Shown in pieces: positions 54,411 to 63,950 of a DNA stretch of 64,000 nucleotides. Position 1 is the stretch's first letter, and every line of letters begins with the position of its first letter. The stretch is from Mesorhizobium escarrei (GTDB lineage: Bacteria > Pseudomonadota > Alphaproteobacteria > Rhizobiales > Rhizobiaceae): positions 16,453-80,452 of the forward strand of contig NZ_CAKXZT010000168.1 of assembly GCF_935825525.1 (NCBI RefSeq), read 5' to 3'. A program made the position numbers and the translations under genes. The notes under the pieces were generated by a model that was given only the letters and a program-made list of their open reading frames with translations, was not told the DNA's origin and made no database searches.

Positions 54411-55445
54411 ATGCTTTCTTTCATCCTTCGACGCCTCGGCACCATGGCATTGACGATGCTGTGCCTGACGTTGGTCGTCTTCTTCCTGATCAATCTCGAT
54501 CCCAATCTGAAAAAGCTGGCGATCAGCCAGACCGAAATGCACACATCGGCCGAGCAGCTCGAAAACTGGCTGGTCAACCATGGCTATCGCCAGAACTTCT
54601 TCTCCCGCTATGGCCAATGGCTGGGTATCGTGCCCAAACAACCGGTCACAGATCCGGCAACGGGCAAACCCACGCGACGTTTTTCCTTCTGCAACGATCC
54701 TGTCGAGCCGACATTCTCCGGCGTGCTGCAAGGTGACTTCGGCTGCTCGACCAAGTTCAAGACGACGGTCGCGTCAAAACTTTTCCCGGCGCTCGGCGCC
54801 ACCGGAATCCTGATGTTCTGGGTGCTTGTGGTGATGGTGCCGATCTCGCTGCTGATCGGCATCCTTGCCGGCATGCGCGAAGGCTCTCGAACCGACCGGA
54901 CATTGTCTGTCGCCTCGATCGCCTCGACGGCGACGCCTGAATATGTCTCCGGCGTCATTTTCACCGTCATCTTCGCCTCATGGCTCGGCCTGCTGAACGG
55001 TTCGGCGGCTTCGGCCAGCCGGGGCATCACCTTCTACAACTTCACGCTGCCTGTGATGACGCTGGCAATCTATGGCATCGGCTACATCGCCCGCATGACC
55101 CGCGCCTCGATGGTCGAGGTGATGACGCAGCAATATATCCGCACCGCCCGGTTGAAGGGCCTCTCCTTCGGCAGCGTCGTGGTCAAGCATGCGCTGCGCA
55201 ACGCGCTGATCGCGCCATTTACTGTCATCATGCTGCAATTTCCCTGGCTGCTGACCGGCGTCGTCATCGTCGAGGTGATGTTCCGCTACCAGGGGTTTGG
55301 CTACACGCTGGTCGAGGCGGCCGGCAACAACGATATCGATCTTTTGCTCGGCTGCTCCCTGGTCTCGGTGTTCATCGTCCTGATCACGCAGCTCATTTCC
55401 GATGTCGGCTACGCGTTTCTCAATCCGCGTATCAGAGTTCAATAG
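54411..55445 (+). CDS. Peptide-type ABC transporter permease (DppB-like)
   Basis: This 344-residue membrane protein starts MLSFILRRLGTMALTMLCL, typical of DppB/OppB, and has the EAA loop YIRTARLKGLSFGSVVVKHALRNAL near residue 240. A periplasmic region of about 90 residues follows the first helix, containing Cys at CNDP and FGCSTK. It pairs with the permease at 55458. CAGGGGA precedes the ATG. Confidence 0.92.
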   Translation: MLSFILRRLGTMALTMLCLTLVVFFLINLDPNLKKLAISQTEMHTSAEQLENWLVNHGYRQNFFSRYGQWLGIVPKQPVTDPATGKPTRRFSFCNDPVEPTFSGVLQGDFGCSTKFKTTVASKLFPALGATGILMFWVLVVMVPISLLIGILAGMREGSRTDRTLSVASIASTATPEYVSGVIFTVIFASWLGLLNGSAASASRGITFYNFTLPVMTLAIYGIGYIARMTRASMVEVMTQQYIRTARLKGLSFGSVVVKHALRNALIAPFTVIMLQFPWLLTGVVIVEVMFRYQGFGYTLVEAAGNNDIDLLLGCSLVSVFIVLITQLISDVGYAFLNPRIRVQ

Positions 55446-55457
55446 GGGATCGAGCGG

Positions 55458-56615
55458 ATGCAGCTTGAATATATCGGCGCCTTCGATGTGGTGCTTGGCG
55501 TGCTTGCGCGTTTCTGGCCGGTCTGGATCTCTCTCGTCCTGGTGATGGGGGCGAGCTTCGCCTACAAGAAGAGGCTTGGCCTCTACGGTCAGCTCTTCGA
55601 CAGCAGCGTCGGCATCGTCGGCGTCGGCATCTGCCTGTTCTGGCTGTTCACGGCGATCTTCGCGTCGACCGTCTCGCCGTTCAATCCGCTTGTCCAGATC
55701 CCGATCATGAAGGACGCGCTGCCGGGCGCGGTCGAGCCGCAATCGGGACTTGTCTATCTGTTCGGCGGCGACAAGCTTGCCCGCGACGTGTTCAGCCGCA
55801 TGGTCTACGGCAGCCAGATCGTGCTGATCATCGCGCCGGCGGCGACTGGTTTTGCGCTGATGGTCGGCATCACGCTCGGCCTGCCGGCCGGTTATTATGG
55901 CGGCAGGATCGATACGTTGCTGTCATTCCTCGCCAATCTGGTGCTCGCCTTCCCGGTGATCCTGCTGTTCTACCTCCTGGTGACGCCGGGCATCATGGAG
56001 ACACCGATTCCCTATGCGATGGCCGGCCTGTTCTTCCTGTTCCCGATCATCTTCTTCAGCGTGCTGTTCTGGACGCGCTACAAGAAACGGCCCGACCGCC
56101 TCTACATCCTGATGGGGCTGACGCTGATCGTTGGCGGCTGGGTCTATGCCGGCCTGGTCTTCGATGCCGATCCGTTCAGGATCATCCATATCGATCCCAA
56201 CCAGCTCAACATTTTCGTGGCGGTGGTGTTCGCCTCCAGCCCTGGCGTGTTCCGCATCGTGCGCGGCCTGGTCATGGACATCAAAACGCGCGACTATGTG
56301 GCGGCGGCGCAAACGCGCGGTGAATCGCCCTGGTACATCATGCTGTGGGAGATACTTCCCAACGCGCGCGGGCCGCTGATCGTCGACGCCTGCCTGCGTA
56401 TCGGCTACACCACGATCCTGCTCGGCACGCTCGGCTATTTCGGCCTCGGGCTGGCGCCCGAGAGCCCGGACTGGGGCACCGCGATCAAGGATGCCAGCCG
56501 GCTGCTGCGCTCCTTCATCCATCCGGCGCTGCCGCCGACGATTGCGCTGATGTCGTTCGTGCTGGGCCTCAATCTGCTGGCCGACTCGCTGCGTGAGCAA
56601 TCGATGAAAGATTGA
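55458..56615 (+). CDS. Peptide-type ABC transporter permease (DppC-like) with extra membrane insertion
   Basis: This 385-residue permease is about 85 residues longer than usual DppC. It has the DVFSRMVYGSQIVLIIAPAAT block, then an insertion (about residues 180-245) with two hydrophobic stretches (IPYAMAGLFFLFPIIFFSVLF and LYILMGLTLIVGGWVYAGL), and then the EAA loop (YVAAAQTRGESPWYIMLWEILPN). It starts 13 bases after the dppB-like stop. Confidence 0.9.
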   Translation: MQLEYIGAFDVVLGVLARFWPVWISLVLVMGASFAYKKRLGLYGQLFDSSVGIVGVGICLFWLFTAIFASTVSPFNPLVQIPIMKDALPGAVEPQSGLVYLFGGDKLARDVFSRMVYGSQIVLIIAPAATGFALMVGITLGLPAGYYGGRIDTLLSFLANLVLAFPVILLFYLLVTPGIMETPIPYAMAGLFFLFPIIFFSVLFWTRYKKRPDRLYILMGLTLIVGGWVYAGLVFDADPFRIIHIDPNQLNIFVAVVFASSPGVFRIVRGLVMDIKTRDYVAAAQTRGESPWYIMLWEILPNARGPLIVDACLRIGYTTILLGTLGYFGLGLAPESPDWGTAIKDASRLLRSFIHPALPPTIALMSFVLGLNLLADSLREQSMKD

Positions 56616-56667
56616 TGGACGGGTTCTCGACCCGATATGCTTGAATGAACCAGGATTGGAGCGACCC

Positions 56668-58884
56668 ATGAATGAGGCAGTTCGAAATCCCGCCAAGCCG
56701 ACCAATGGGCCGATCATCGAGATCGAGAACCTGTCGATCTCCTTCTTTACCCGCAAGGGCGAGATACCGGCCGTCATGGATTTTTCCTGCACGGTCATGC
56801 CTGGCGAAGCGATGGGCATCGTCGGCGAATCCGGTTGCGGCAAGTCGACCGTGTCGCTCGGCATCATGCGTGATCTCTCCAACATCGGAAAGATCGTCGG
56901 CGGCCGGATAAAGTTCCAGGGCAAGGACATGGGCGAGCTCTCCGACGAAGAACTGCGCGCCATCCGAGGCAACAAGATCGCGATGATCTACCAGGAGCCG
57001 ATGGCCAGCCTGAACCCGGCGATGAAGGTCGGCCAGCAACTGATGGAAGTGCCGCTGATCCACGACAAGGTATCGAAGGAAGAGGCTTATAGGCGCGCGC
57101 TGGAAATGGTGCGCTCGGTCAGGCTGCCCGATCCGGAGCGCATGATGCGCTCGTTTCCGCACCAGCTTTCCGGTGGCCAGCAACAGCGTATCGTCATCGC
57201 CATGGCGCTGCTGTCGAAGCCGGCGCTGCTGCTGCTTGACGAGCCGACGACGGCGCTCGACGTGACGGTCGAAGCCGGCATCGTCGACCTGGTCAAAGGG
57301 CTTGGCGAGAAGTTCGGCACCTCGATGATCTTCGTGTCGCACAATCTCGGCCTGATCCTGGAAACCTGCGACCGCATCACGGTGATGTATTCGGGCGAAG
57401 CGGTGGAGACCGGCAAGATCAAGGACGTCTTCGACCGGATGCGCCATCCCTACACGCAAGGCCTGTTCCGCTCGATCCCGCTGCCCGGCGCCGACAAGAA
57501 TTCGCGGCCTCTGATCTCAATCCCGGGGCAATTGCCGCTGCCGCACGAGCGGCCGAAGGGCTGCAATTTCGGCCCCCGCTGCCACCATTTCGTCGAGGGC
57601 GTCTGCAACGCCGCCGAAATCCCGATGATCGCGGTCGACGGCCATGAAGGCCATTTTTCGCGCTGCGTGCGCTTCAACGAGATCGACTGGGAAGCGCTGC
57701 CGCCCGGCGCCAAGAAGGTCAACGAGCGCGTCGAGCCCGGCGCGCCGGTGCTCAAGATCGAGGACCTCAAAAAGTACTACAAGGTCGGCGGCAGCGAGGT
57801 GTTCGGCTCGAGCGAGGGCCGCGTCGTCAAGGCCAATGAGACGATCTCCTTTATGGCGCGCGAATCCGAGACCGTCGCCATTGTCGGCGAGTCCGGCTGC
57901 GGAAAGTCGACGCTGGCCAAGGTGCTGCTCGGACTGGAGACGGCAAGCTCCGGCAGCGTGACGCTCGGCAACCAGCAAATCCAGTCGATCGGGGTCGAAA
58001 ACCGCAGCGTCGAGACGGTGTCGTCGATTCAGATGGTGTTCCAGAATCCGTTCGACACGCTCAACCCCAGCCATACGGTCGGGTCGCAGATCATCCGCAC
58101 GCTGGAAAAGTTCAATGTCGGCAACACCGTTGCCGATCGCCGCAAGCGCATGCTGGAACTACTCGACCTGGTGAAGCTGCCGCGGGCGTTCGAGACCCGC
58201 AAGCCGCGCCAGCTTTCAGGCGGCCAGAAGCAACGCATCGGCGTGGCGCGGGCTTTTGCCGGCGATGCCAAGGTGGTGGTGGCCGACGAGCCGGTTTCGG
58301 CGCTCGACGTGTCGGTGCAGGCGGCAGTGACCGAGCTGTTGATGGACATCCAGCGCAAGAACAAGACGACGATGCTGTTCATCAGCCACGATCTGTCGGT
58401 GGTGCGCTACATCGCCGACCGCGTCGTCGTCATGTATCTCGGCTATATCGTCGAGCAGGGCACGACCGACCAGATTTTTTCGCCGCCCTATCATCCCTAC
58501 ACCGAGGCGCTGCTGTCGGCGATCCCGATCGCCGACACCAGCGTGATCAAGAAGCACATCGTGCTTGAAGGCGACATCCCGTCGGCGATGAACCCGCCAA
58601 CCGGCTGCCCGTTCCAGACCCGCTGCGGCTACAAGAAGCTGGTGCCGGACAACCTTTGCGAGACGCAGGTGCCTCCGGTCAAGCATCTCGGCGACGGTCA
58701 TATGAGCCTGTGCTGGCTTGCCGACGACGTGCTGGCGAAAATGGAGCCGGTGATCAAGTTCGACAAGGAGCACGCCGCCAATGAAGGCGTGCCCGACGAC
58801 GCGCCGCAGGGCGTCGGTCCGGGCTTTGCCGGCGCTCCGCCCCAGCGTCCGCACGGCAAGAGGCCGAAGCTGACGGACGATTAG
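56668..58884 (+). CDS. Fused peptide-type ABC transporter ATPase (DppD-DppF fusion)
   Basis: This 738-residue protein contains two complete ATPase domains. The first has GESGCGKST near residue 55, LSGGQQQRI and LLLDEPTTALD; the second has GESGCGKST near 410, LSGGQKQRIGVARA and VVADEPVSALD. Each is followed by the oligopeptide C-terminal Cys motif (CNFGPRCHHF...C and CPFQTRCGYK...C) that may hold an Fe-S cluster. DppD and DppF are separate genes in most bacteria. ATG 56668 is chosen for GGAGCGACCC; a TTG nine codons earlier is less likely. Confidence 0.93.
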   Translation: MNEAVRNPAKPTNGPIIEIENLSISFFTRKGEIPAVMDFSCTVMPGEAMGIVGESGCGKSTVSLGIMRDLSNIGKIVGGRIKFQGKDMGELSDEELRAIRGNKIAMIYQEPMASLNPAMKVGQQLMEVPLIHDKVSKEEAYRRALEMVRSVRLPDPERMMRSFPHQLSGGQQQRIVIAMALLSKPALLLLDEPTTALDVTVEAGIVDLVKGLGEKFGTSMIFVSHNLGLILETCDRITVMYSGEAVETGKIKDVFDRMRHPYTQGLFRSIPLPGADKNSRPLISIPGQLPLPHERPKGCNFGPRCHHFVEGVCNAAEIPMIAVDGHEGHFSRCVRFNEIDWEALPPGAKKVNERVEPGAPVLKIEDLKKYYKVGGSEVFGSSEGRVVKANETISFMARESETVAIVGESGCGKSTLAKVLLGLETASSGSVTLGNQQIQSIGVENRSVETVSSIQMVFQNPFDTLNPSHTVGSQIIRTLEKFNVGNTVADRRKRMLELLDLVKLPRAFETRKPRQLSGGQKQRIGVARAFAGDAKVVVADEPVSALDVSVQAAVTELLMDIQRKNKTTMLFISHDLSVVRYIADRVVVMYLGYIVEQGTTDQIFSPPYHPYTEALLSAIPIADTSVIKKHIVLEGDIPSAMNPPTGCPFQTRCGYKKLVPDNLCETQVPPVKHLGDGHMSLCWLADDVLAKMEPVIKFDKEHAANEGVPDDAPQGVGPGFAGAPPQRPHGKRPKLTDD

Positions 58885-58897
58885 ATCCGTGGCGCCA

Positions 58898-59488
58898 TCA
58901 ACGCGCGCATTGGCGTAGCTGCGCGGCGTAGTCCCGAGCCATCTGCTCGGTGGCCCGCGCATAGCGCTGCACGCCGGCATCGCCGCGGTTGCCGCGGCCA
59001 TAGGCCGTCCAGCCGAGATAATAGGCCAGATAGAGATTGTAGGTGTCGTTGCGGGCGACGCCGAGCGTGTCTGATGTATTGGAATGATACCAGCCGACGA
59101 AATCGACGGCATCGGCGAAGCTGGTGCGGCGCGCCGCCCAGCTGCCGGTTTCGCTCTGATATTGCGCCCAGGTGCCGTCAAGCGCCTGCGAGAAGCCGGT
59201 GGCGCTGGAGACGCGTTTCCAGGGAATGAACCCGAGCAGTTTCTTGCGCGGCGGCCTGGCGTTGCTCTTGAAGCCGGATTCCTTGCGCACCGTCGCCATC
59301 AGCACGGGAACCGGCACGCCGTGCTTCCGTTCAGCGCGTTCGGCCGCCGCCTGCCAGTTGTCGAACCAGCCGTCATTCTGGTCGAAGACGGCGCAGACAT
59401 CGTTGATATGGCTCGGCGGCGTCGCGCAGGCCGACAGCGCCAGCAGCACGGCAACAGCTAAAATTTTACGAAAATTCGACCTACCCAT
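58898..59488 (-). CDS. Lytic transglycosylase-like lipoprotein
   Basis: This 196-residue protein has a lipoprotein signal (ILAVAVLLALSAC, lipobox Cys at about residue 21) and an SLT-type fold: LMATVRKESGF with the catalytic Glu, SSATGFSQALDGTWAQYQ, and a YLAYYLGWTAYGRG segment. It should cleave peptidoglycan from the inner face of the outer membrane. ATG 59488 is used; a 93-residue upstream extension is rejected as noncoding. It is convergent with the ABC operon. Confidence 0.88.
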   Translation of the reverse strand: MGRSNFRKILAVAVLLALSACATPPSHINDVCAVFDQNDGWFDNWQAAAERAERKHGVPVPVLMATVRKESGFKSNARPPRKKLLGFIPWKRVSSATGFSQALDGTWAQYQSETGSWAARRTSFADAVDFVGWYHSNTSDTLGVARNDTYNLYLAYYLGWTAYGRGNRGDAGVQRYARATEQMARDYAAQLRQCAR

Positions 59489-59696
59489 CGCAAGAGGATT
59501 AGGCCGAAAACATAAAGGGAATCTTGCGGCGTTCCTTAACAGCTGATCGCCGCTTTGGCCGCGACACAGCGAGGATAGATATTCCGACGTTTTCCGTCGC
59601 TTTTGTCGGCAGGAAAATCCCAAAATGCCGCCTTGGCTAAAATCGCGCCCGCAGGTGGCGGATTTCTGACAGCCCGATCGTCGTGCCGGCGCTTTG
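59489..59696. promoter_or_regulatory. Divergent gap before lytic transglycosylase and MttB-family genes
   Basis: No gene is supported in these 208 bases. The region is less GC-rich near 59455-59520 (TTAAAATTTTACG-like), compatible with the promoter of the lipoprotein gene. Confidence 0.35.
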
Positions 59697-61244
59697 ATGC
59701 GCCGTATGAACGAACCGAGACGCAAGCGCGGCGCCGAGCGAACCAGCAACAGGGGACCGGCCGCCATTCCGCAACTGCCGTTGCGCCGCGTGACAAATCC
59801 CTATCCGCCGATGGCGATGCTCTCGGCCGACCAGATCGAGGCGATCCATCAGGCGTCGATGCACATTCTGGAGAATTTCGGCATCGAGGTGATGAGCCCG
59901 CGGGCGCTTTCGCTGTTCGAAAGGGCCGGGGCCAAGGTCGATCATGCGTCGATGACTGTTCGCATCGACCGCGGCCTGGTCGACGAGGCACTGAAGACGA
60001 CGCGGTCCAGCTATACGCTGACGCCGCGCAACCCGGCCCACACAGTCCATCTCGGCGGCAACATCATCAATTTTACGCTGGTCGCCGGACCACCGAATGT
60101 GCATGACATGGAACGCGGCCGGCGCGCCGGCAATTTGCGCGACTACCGCGATCTCACCCGGCTGGCGCAGCATTTCAACTGCATCCATATGCTCGGCAAC
60201 CAGGTCTGCGCACCGGTGGAGCTGCCGGCCAATTCACGCCACCTCGATACATATTTTGCCAATCTGACGCTGGCCGACAAAAGTTTTCACGTCTCGGCAA
60301 TCGGCCGCGGCAGGGCGCTGGACGGCATCGAAATGATGGCGATTTCGCGGGGCTTGAGCCTTGATCAGATGCGCGACCATCCCGGCGTCACCACCATCAT
60401 CTCGGTCAACTCGCCGCGCCGTTTCGACGAGATGATGGCCGAAGGCCTGATGACGATGGCCGAGTTCGGCCAGTCGGTCGCGGTGACGCCGTTCACGCTG
60501 ATGGGGGCGATGAGCCCGGTGACGCTTGCCGGCGCGCTCGCGCAACAGAACGCCGAGGCACTGTTCGGCGTGGTCTTGACGCAGCTTGTCCGCCCTGGCG
60601 CCCCGGTCATGTATGGCGCCTTCACCTCCAATGTCGACATGAAGTCCGGTGCGCCGGCCTTTGGCACGCCGGAGAACACCAAGGCCAACATCGCCTCCGG
60701 GCAATTGGCACGGCGCTATGGACTGCCCTACCGGACGACGCCGGGCTCGGCCTCCAACGCCGCCGACGCGCAAGGCGCCTATGAGACGCTGATGGCGCTG
60801 TGGGGGGCGGTGCTCGGCCACGGCAATCTCGTCTACCACGCAGCCGGCTGGCAGGAAGGCGGGCTGACCGCGTCGTTCGAAAAGTTCATCATCGACGTCG
60901 AGATGATCCAGCACATGATGGAGTTCTTGCGCCCGATCGAAGTCAACGAGGCGGAACTCGCCGTCGAGGCGCTGGGTGCGGTGCCGACCGGCGGCCATTT
61001 CTTCGGCGAGCCGCACACGCTGGAGCGCTATGCAACCGCCTTCTACCAGCCGATGCTCTCCAATTGGCAGAACTACGAGGCCTGGCAGGAGGCCGGCGGG
61101 CTAGACACTACGGCGCGGGCGACGCGGCTGTGGAAGAAAGCGCTGGAAGATTATGTCGAACCGACGATGGATGTTGCCGTGCGCGAGGCGCTGGAGGCGT
61201 ATGTGGCCAGGCGCAAGGAAGCGATCGGGCAGGGCGAGCCGTGA
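59697..61244 (+). CDS. MttB-family (trimethylamine/quaternary amine) methyltransferase, non-pyrrolysine type
   Basis: This 515-residue TIM-barrel protein matches the MttB family: HILENFGIEVMSPRALSLFERAGAKVD, a TPFTLMGAMSPVTLAGALAQQNAEAL core, and a YGAFTSNVDMKSGAPAFGTPE segment. No in-frame TAG occurs, so it lacks pyrrolysine, like the glycine-betaine enzyme MtgB. Such enzymes move a methyl group from a quaternary amine to a corrinoid protein. No corrinoid protein gene is in the window. A second ATG at 59706 is possible. The flavoprotein downstream strengthens a methylamine role. Confidence 0.87.
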   Translation: MRRMNEPRRKRGAERTSNRGPAAIPQLPLRRVTNPYPPMAMLSADQIEAIHQASMHILENFGIEVMSPRALSLFERAGAKVDHASMTVRIDRGLVDEALKTTRSSYTLTPRNPAHTVHLGGNIINFTLVAGPPNVHDMERGRRAGNLRDYRDLTRLAQHFNCIHMLGNQVCAPVELPANSRHLDTYFANLTLADKSFHVSAIGRGRALDGIEMMAISRGLSLDQMRDHPGVTTIISVNSPRRFDEMMAEGLMTMAEFGQSVAVTPFTLMGAMSPVTLAGALAQQNAEALFGVVLTQLVRPGAPVMYGAFTSNVDMKSGAPAFGTPENTKANIASGQLARRYGLPYRTTPGSASNAADAQGAYETLMALWGAVLGHGNLVYHAAGWQEGGLTASFEKFIIDVEMIQHMMEFLRPIEVNEAELAVEALGAVPTGGHFFGEPHTLERYATAFYQPMLSNWQNYEAWQEAGGLDTTARATRLWKKALEDYVEPTMDVAVREALEAYVARRKEAIGQGEP

Positions 61245-61258
61245 AAGCTGGTGATCCG

Positions 61259-61394
61259 TCCAACACCCCTCATCCGACCTCGCTTCGCGAGGCCACCTTC
61301 TCCCACAAGGGGAGAAGGAAAAGCGCCCGGCCTTCTCCCCTTGGTGGGAGAAGGTGGATTGGCGCGAAGCGCCAAGACGGATGAGGGGTGTTGG
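61259..61394. repeat. Inverted pair of rhizobial palindromic repeats
   Basis: CCAACACCCCTCATCCGACC opens the pair and GACGGATGAGGGGTGTTGG closes it. CTTCTCCC-type hairpins lie between. It is the same family as 1019-1207, and lies between the MttB-family gene and the flavoprotein gene. Confidence 0.85.
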
Positions 61395-61474
61395 ACGGAT
61401 CGCAACGTCATTCCGGTTTCCTCCCGCACCGATTCATCTCACCCCTCCAACTCCCTGAAATAACGAGAAAACCG

Positions 61475-63916
61475 ATGAAATCGCATGCGAAGGTCGTGGT
61501 CATTGGCGGAGGCGTCGTCGGCTGTTCAGTGCTGTTCCATCTCGCCCGTCACGGCTGGACCGACATTGTGCTTCTGGAGCGCGACGAGCTCACTTCCGGC
61601 TCGACCTGGCACGCGGCCGGCGGCATGCATACGATCAACGGCGATCCCAACGTCGCCAAGCTGCAGAAATACACGATCTCGCTCTACAAGGAGATCGAGG
61701 AGCTGTCCGGCCAGGCGACCGGCGTGCATCTGACCGGCGGCGTGCTTCTGGCGGCGACCGAGGCGCGGCTCGACTGGCTGCGCGGCGTCGTCGCCAAGGG
61801 CCGCTATCTCGGCATCGACCTCGAGGAAATCTCGCCTGATGAGGCGGCCGATTTGATGCCGCTGCTCGACCCGAAGCAGTTCGTCGGCGCGGTGCGCAAC
61901 AAGGAGGATGGTCATCTCGATCCATCAGGGGTCACCCACGCCTATGCCAAGGCGGCGAGGAAGCTCGGCGCCGAGGTTGAGCGCTTCACCAAGGTCGAGG
62001 ATATCGTGCGCCGCGCCGACGGGCTGTGGCGCGTCATCACCAACAAGGGCGAGGTGGTGGCCGAGCATGTCGTCAACGCCGGCGGCCTGTGGGCGCGCGA
62101 GGTCGGTCGCATGGTTGGTCTCGAACTGCCGGTGCTGGCCATGGAGCACATGTACCTGATCACCGAGGATATGCCGGAGGTCGCCGCCTGGAACCAGAAG
62201 ACCGGGACGGAGATCATCCACGCGGTCGATTTCGACGGCGAGCTCTATCTGCGCCAGGAGCGCGGCGGCATGCTGATGGGTACCTATGAGAAGGCCAACA
62301 AGCCATGGTCCGAGTTTCAGACACCGTGGAATTTCGGCCACGAACTGCTGGAGCCCGACATCGACCGCATCGCGCCGTCATTGGAAGTCGGCTTCCGGCA
62401 TTTCCCGGCCTTCCAGAACACCGGCATCAAGCAGATCATCAATGGCCCCTTCACCTTCGCGCCTGACGGTAACCCGCTGGTCGGGCCGGTGCGCGGCCTG
62501 CCTGGCTTCTGGGTCGCCTGCGGCGTCATGGCCGGCTTTTCGCAGGGCGGCGGTGTTGGCCTGGCGCTGTCGAACTGGATGATCGAGGGCGATCCCGGCG
62601 CCGACATCTGGGCGATGGATGTCTCGCGCTACGGCGACTGGGCAACGATGGCCTACACCAACGCCAAGGTGCGCGAGAATTATTCGCGGCGTTTTTCAAT
62701 CCGCTTCCCCAATGAGGAGCTGCCTGCCGGGCGGCCGCTCAAGACAACGCCGGTTTATGATCTCTTGTCGGCGAAGGGGGCGCAGTGGGGCGTGGCCTAT
62801 GGGCTGGAAGTGCCGCTGTGGTATGCGCCCGATGGCGTCAAGGACGAGTTCTCGTGGCGACGCTCGAGCGATTTCGAGCACGTCGCAAAAGAGGTGAAGA
62901 CGGTGCGAACAAGTGTCGGCCTGTCGGAAATCTCGTCATTCGCCAAATACAGGGTGACGGGCGAGGGCGCGGCGGCCTGGCTCGATCGCCTGCTTGCCTG
63001 CAAGCTGCCAAAGCCCGGCCGCATGACGCTGGCGCCGATGCTGAAGGAGGACGGCAGGCTGATCGGCGACTTTTCGCTGGCCAATCTCGGCGATTCCAAT
63101 CGCGACAATGGGAACTGGTTTGTCGCCAGCTCCGGCATTGCCGAGCAGTATCACATGCGCTGGTTCGAGGCGCATCTGCCGCAAGACGGTTCGGTCATGA
63201 TCGAGGCGCTGGGGGCGAAGCTGACGGGTCTGTCGATCGCCGGACCGAAGGCGCGGGACGTGTTGGCCAGGGCTACGCGGGCGGATGTGTCGAATGCGGC
63301 GTTTCCGTTCATGGCCATTCGCAAGATGGATATCGGCATGGCGCCGTGCCTGGTCGGCCGCGTCAGCTACACGGGCGATCTTGGCTACGAGATTTGGGTG
63401 GCGCCGGAATATCAGCGTGCCGTGTATCAGACCCTGATGGCGGCCGGCGAGGACTTCGGCATCGGCCTGTTCGGCGCGCGCGCGCTCAACGCGCTGCGGC
63501 TGGAGAAGAATTACGGTTCATGGGCGCGCGAATACCGGCCGATCTATGGTCCGCTGGAGGCCGGGCTCGACCGTTTCGTCGCCTACGGGAAAGAAACCGA
63601 TTTCATCGGCAAGCAGGCGGCACTCGCCGAGCGCCAGCAAGGCGGCAAGCTGCGACTGCGCGCCTTTGTCGTCGATGCGGCAGACGCCGAAATCATCGGC
63701 GACGAGCCGATCTGGTTCGACGGCGCCGTGCGCGGCTGGGTCACGTCAGGCGGCTACGCACACCATTCGGAGACGTCCGTGGCGATGGGCTATTTGCCGA
63801 AGGAGATCGCCGACGAGGCCGACGGTTTCGAGATCGAGCTGTTGGGCAAGCGCTATCGCGCGCGCATGCAGCCGACGCCGCTGTTCGACGCGAATCTCGA
63901 GCGGATGCGGGGGTAA
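61475..63916 (+). CDS. FAD-dependent dimethylglycine/sarcosine dehydrogenase-like protein with GcvT domain
   Basis: This 813-residue protein has an N-terminal FAD domain (VVVIGGGVVGCSVLFHLA near residue 6, and STWHAAGGMHT where the His is the covalent FAD site of dimethylglycine dehydrogenase), a FAO_M-type middle region and a C-terminal aminomethyltransferase domain (SISSFAKYRVTG-like, GDLGYEIWV, ALNALRLEKNYGSW). Such enzymes oxidise N-methyl groups and pass C1 units to tetrahydrofolate. With the MttB-like gene it could take betaine or another methylated amine stepwise. ATG 61475 follows GAGAAAACC. Confidence 0.9.
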   Translation: MKSHAKVVVIGGGVVGCSVLFHLARHGWTDIVLLERDELTSGSTWHAAGGMHTINGDPNVAKLQKYTISLYKEIEELSGQATGVHLTGGVLLAATEARLDWLRGVVAKGRYLGIDLEEISPDEAADLMPLLDPKQFVGAVRNKEDGHLDPSGVTHAYAKAARKLGAEVERFTKVEDIVRRADGLWRVITNKGEVVAEHVVNAGGLWAREVGRMVGLELPVLAMEHMYLITEDMPEVAAWNQKTGTEIIHAVDFDGELYLRQERGGMLMGTYEKANKPWSEFQTPWNFGHELLEPDIDRIAPSLEVGFRHFPAFQNTGIKQIINGPFTFAPDGNPLVGPVRGLPGFWVACGVMAGFSQGGGVGLALSNWMIEGDPGADIWAMDVSRYGDWATMAYTNAKVRENYSRRFSIRFPNEELPAGRPLKTTPVYDLLSAKGAQWGVAYGLEVPLWYAPDGVKDEFSWRRSSDFEHVAKEVKTVRTSVGLSEISSFAKYRVTGEGAAAWLDRLLACKLPKPGRMTLAPMLKEDGRLIGDFSLANLGDSNRDNGNWFVASSGIAEQYHMRWFEAHLPQDGSVMIEALGAKLTGLSIAGPKARDVLARATRADVSNAAFPFMAIRKMDIGMAPCLVGRVSYTGDLGYEIWVAPEYQRAVYQTLMAAGEDFGIGLFGARALNALRLEKNYGSWAREYRPIYGPLEAGLDRFVAYGKETDFIGKQAALAERQQGGKLRLRAFVVDAADAEIIGDEPIWFDGAVRGWVTSGGYAHHSETSVAMGYLPKEIADEADGFEIELLGKRYRARMQPTPLFDANLERMRG

Positions 63917-63950
63917 AGGCATTGCTAGGTGGAGGCCACCCAAAATGCGC

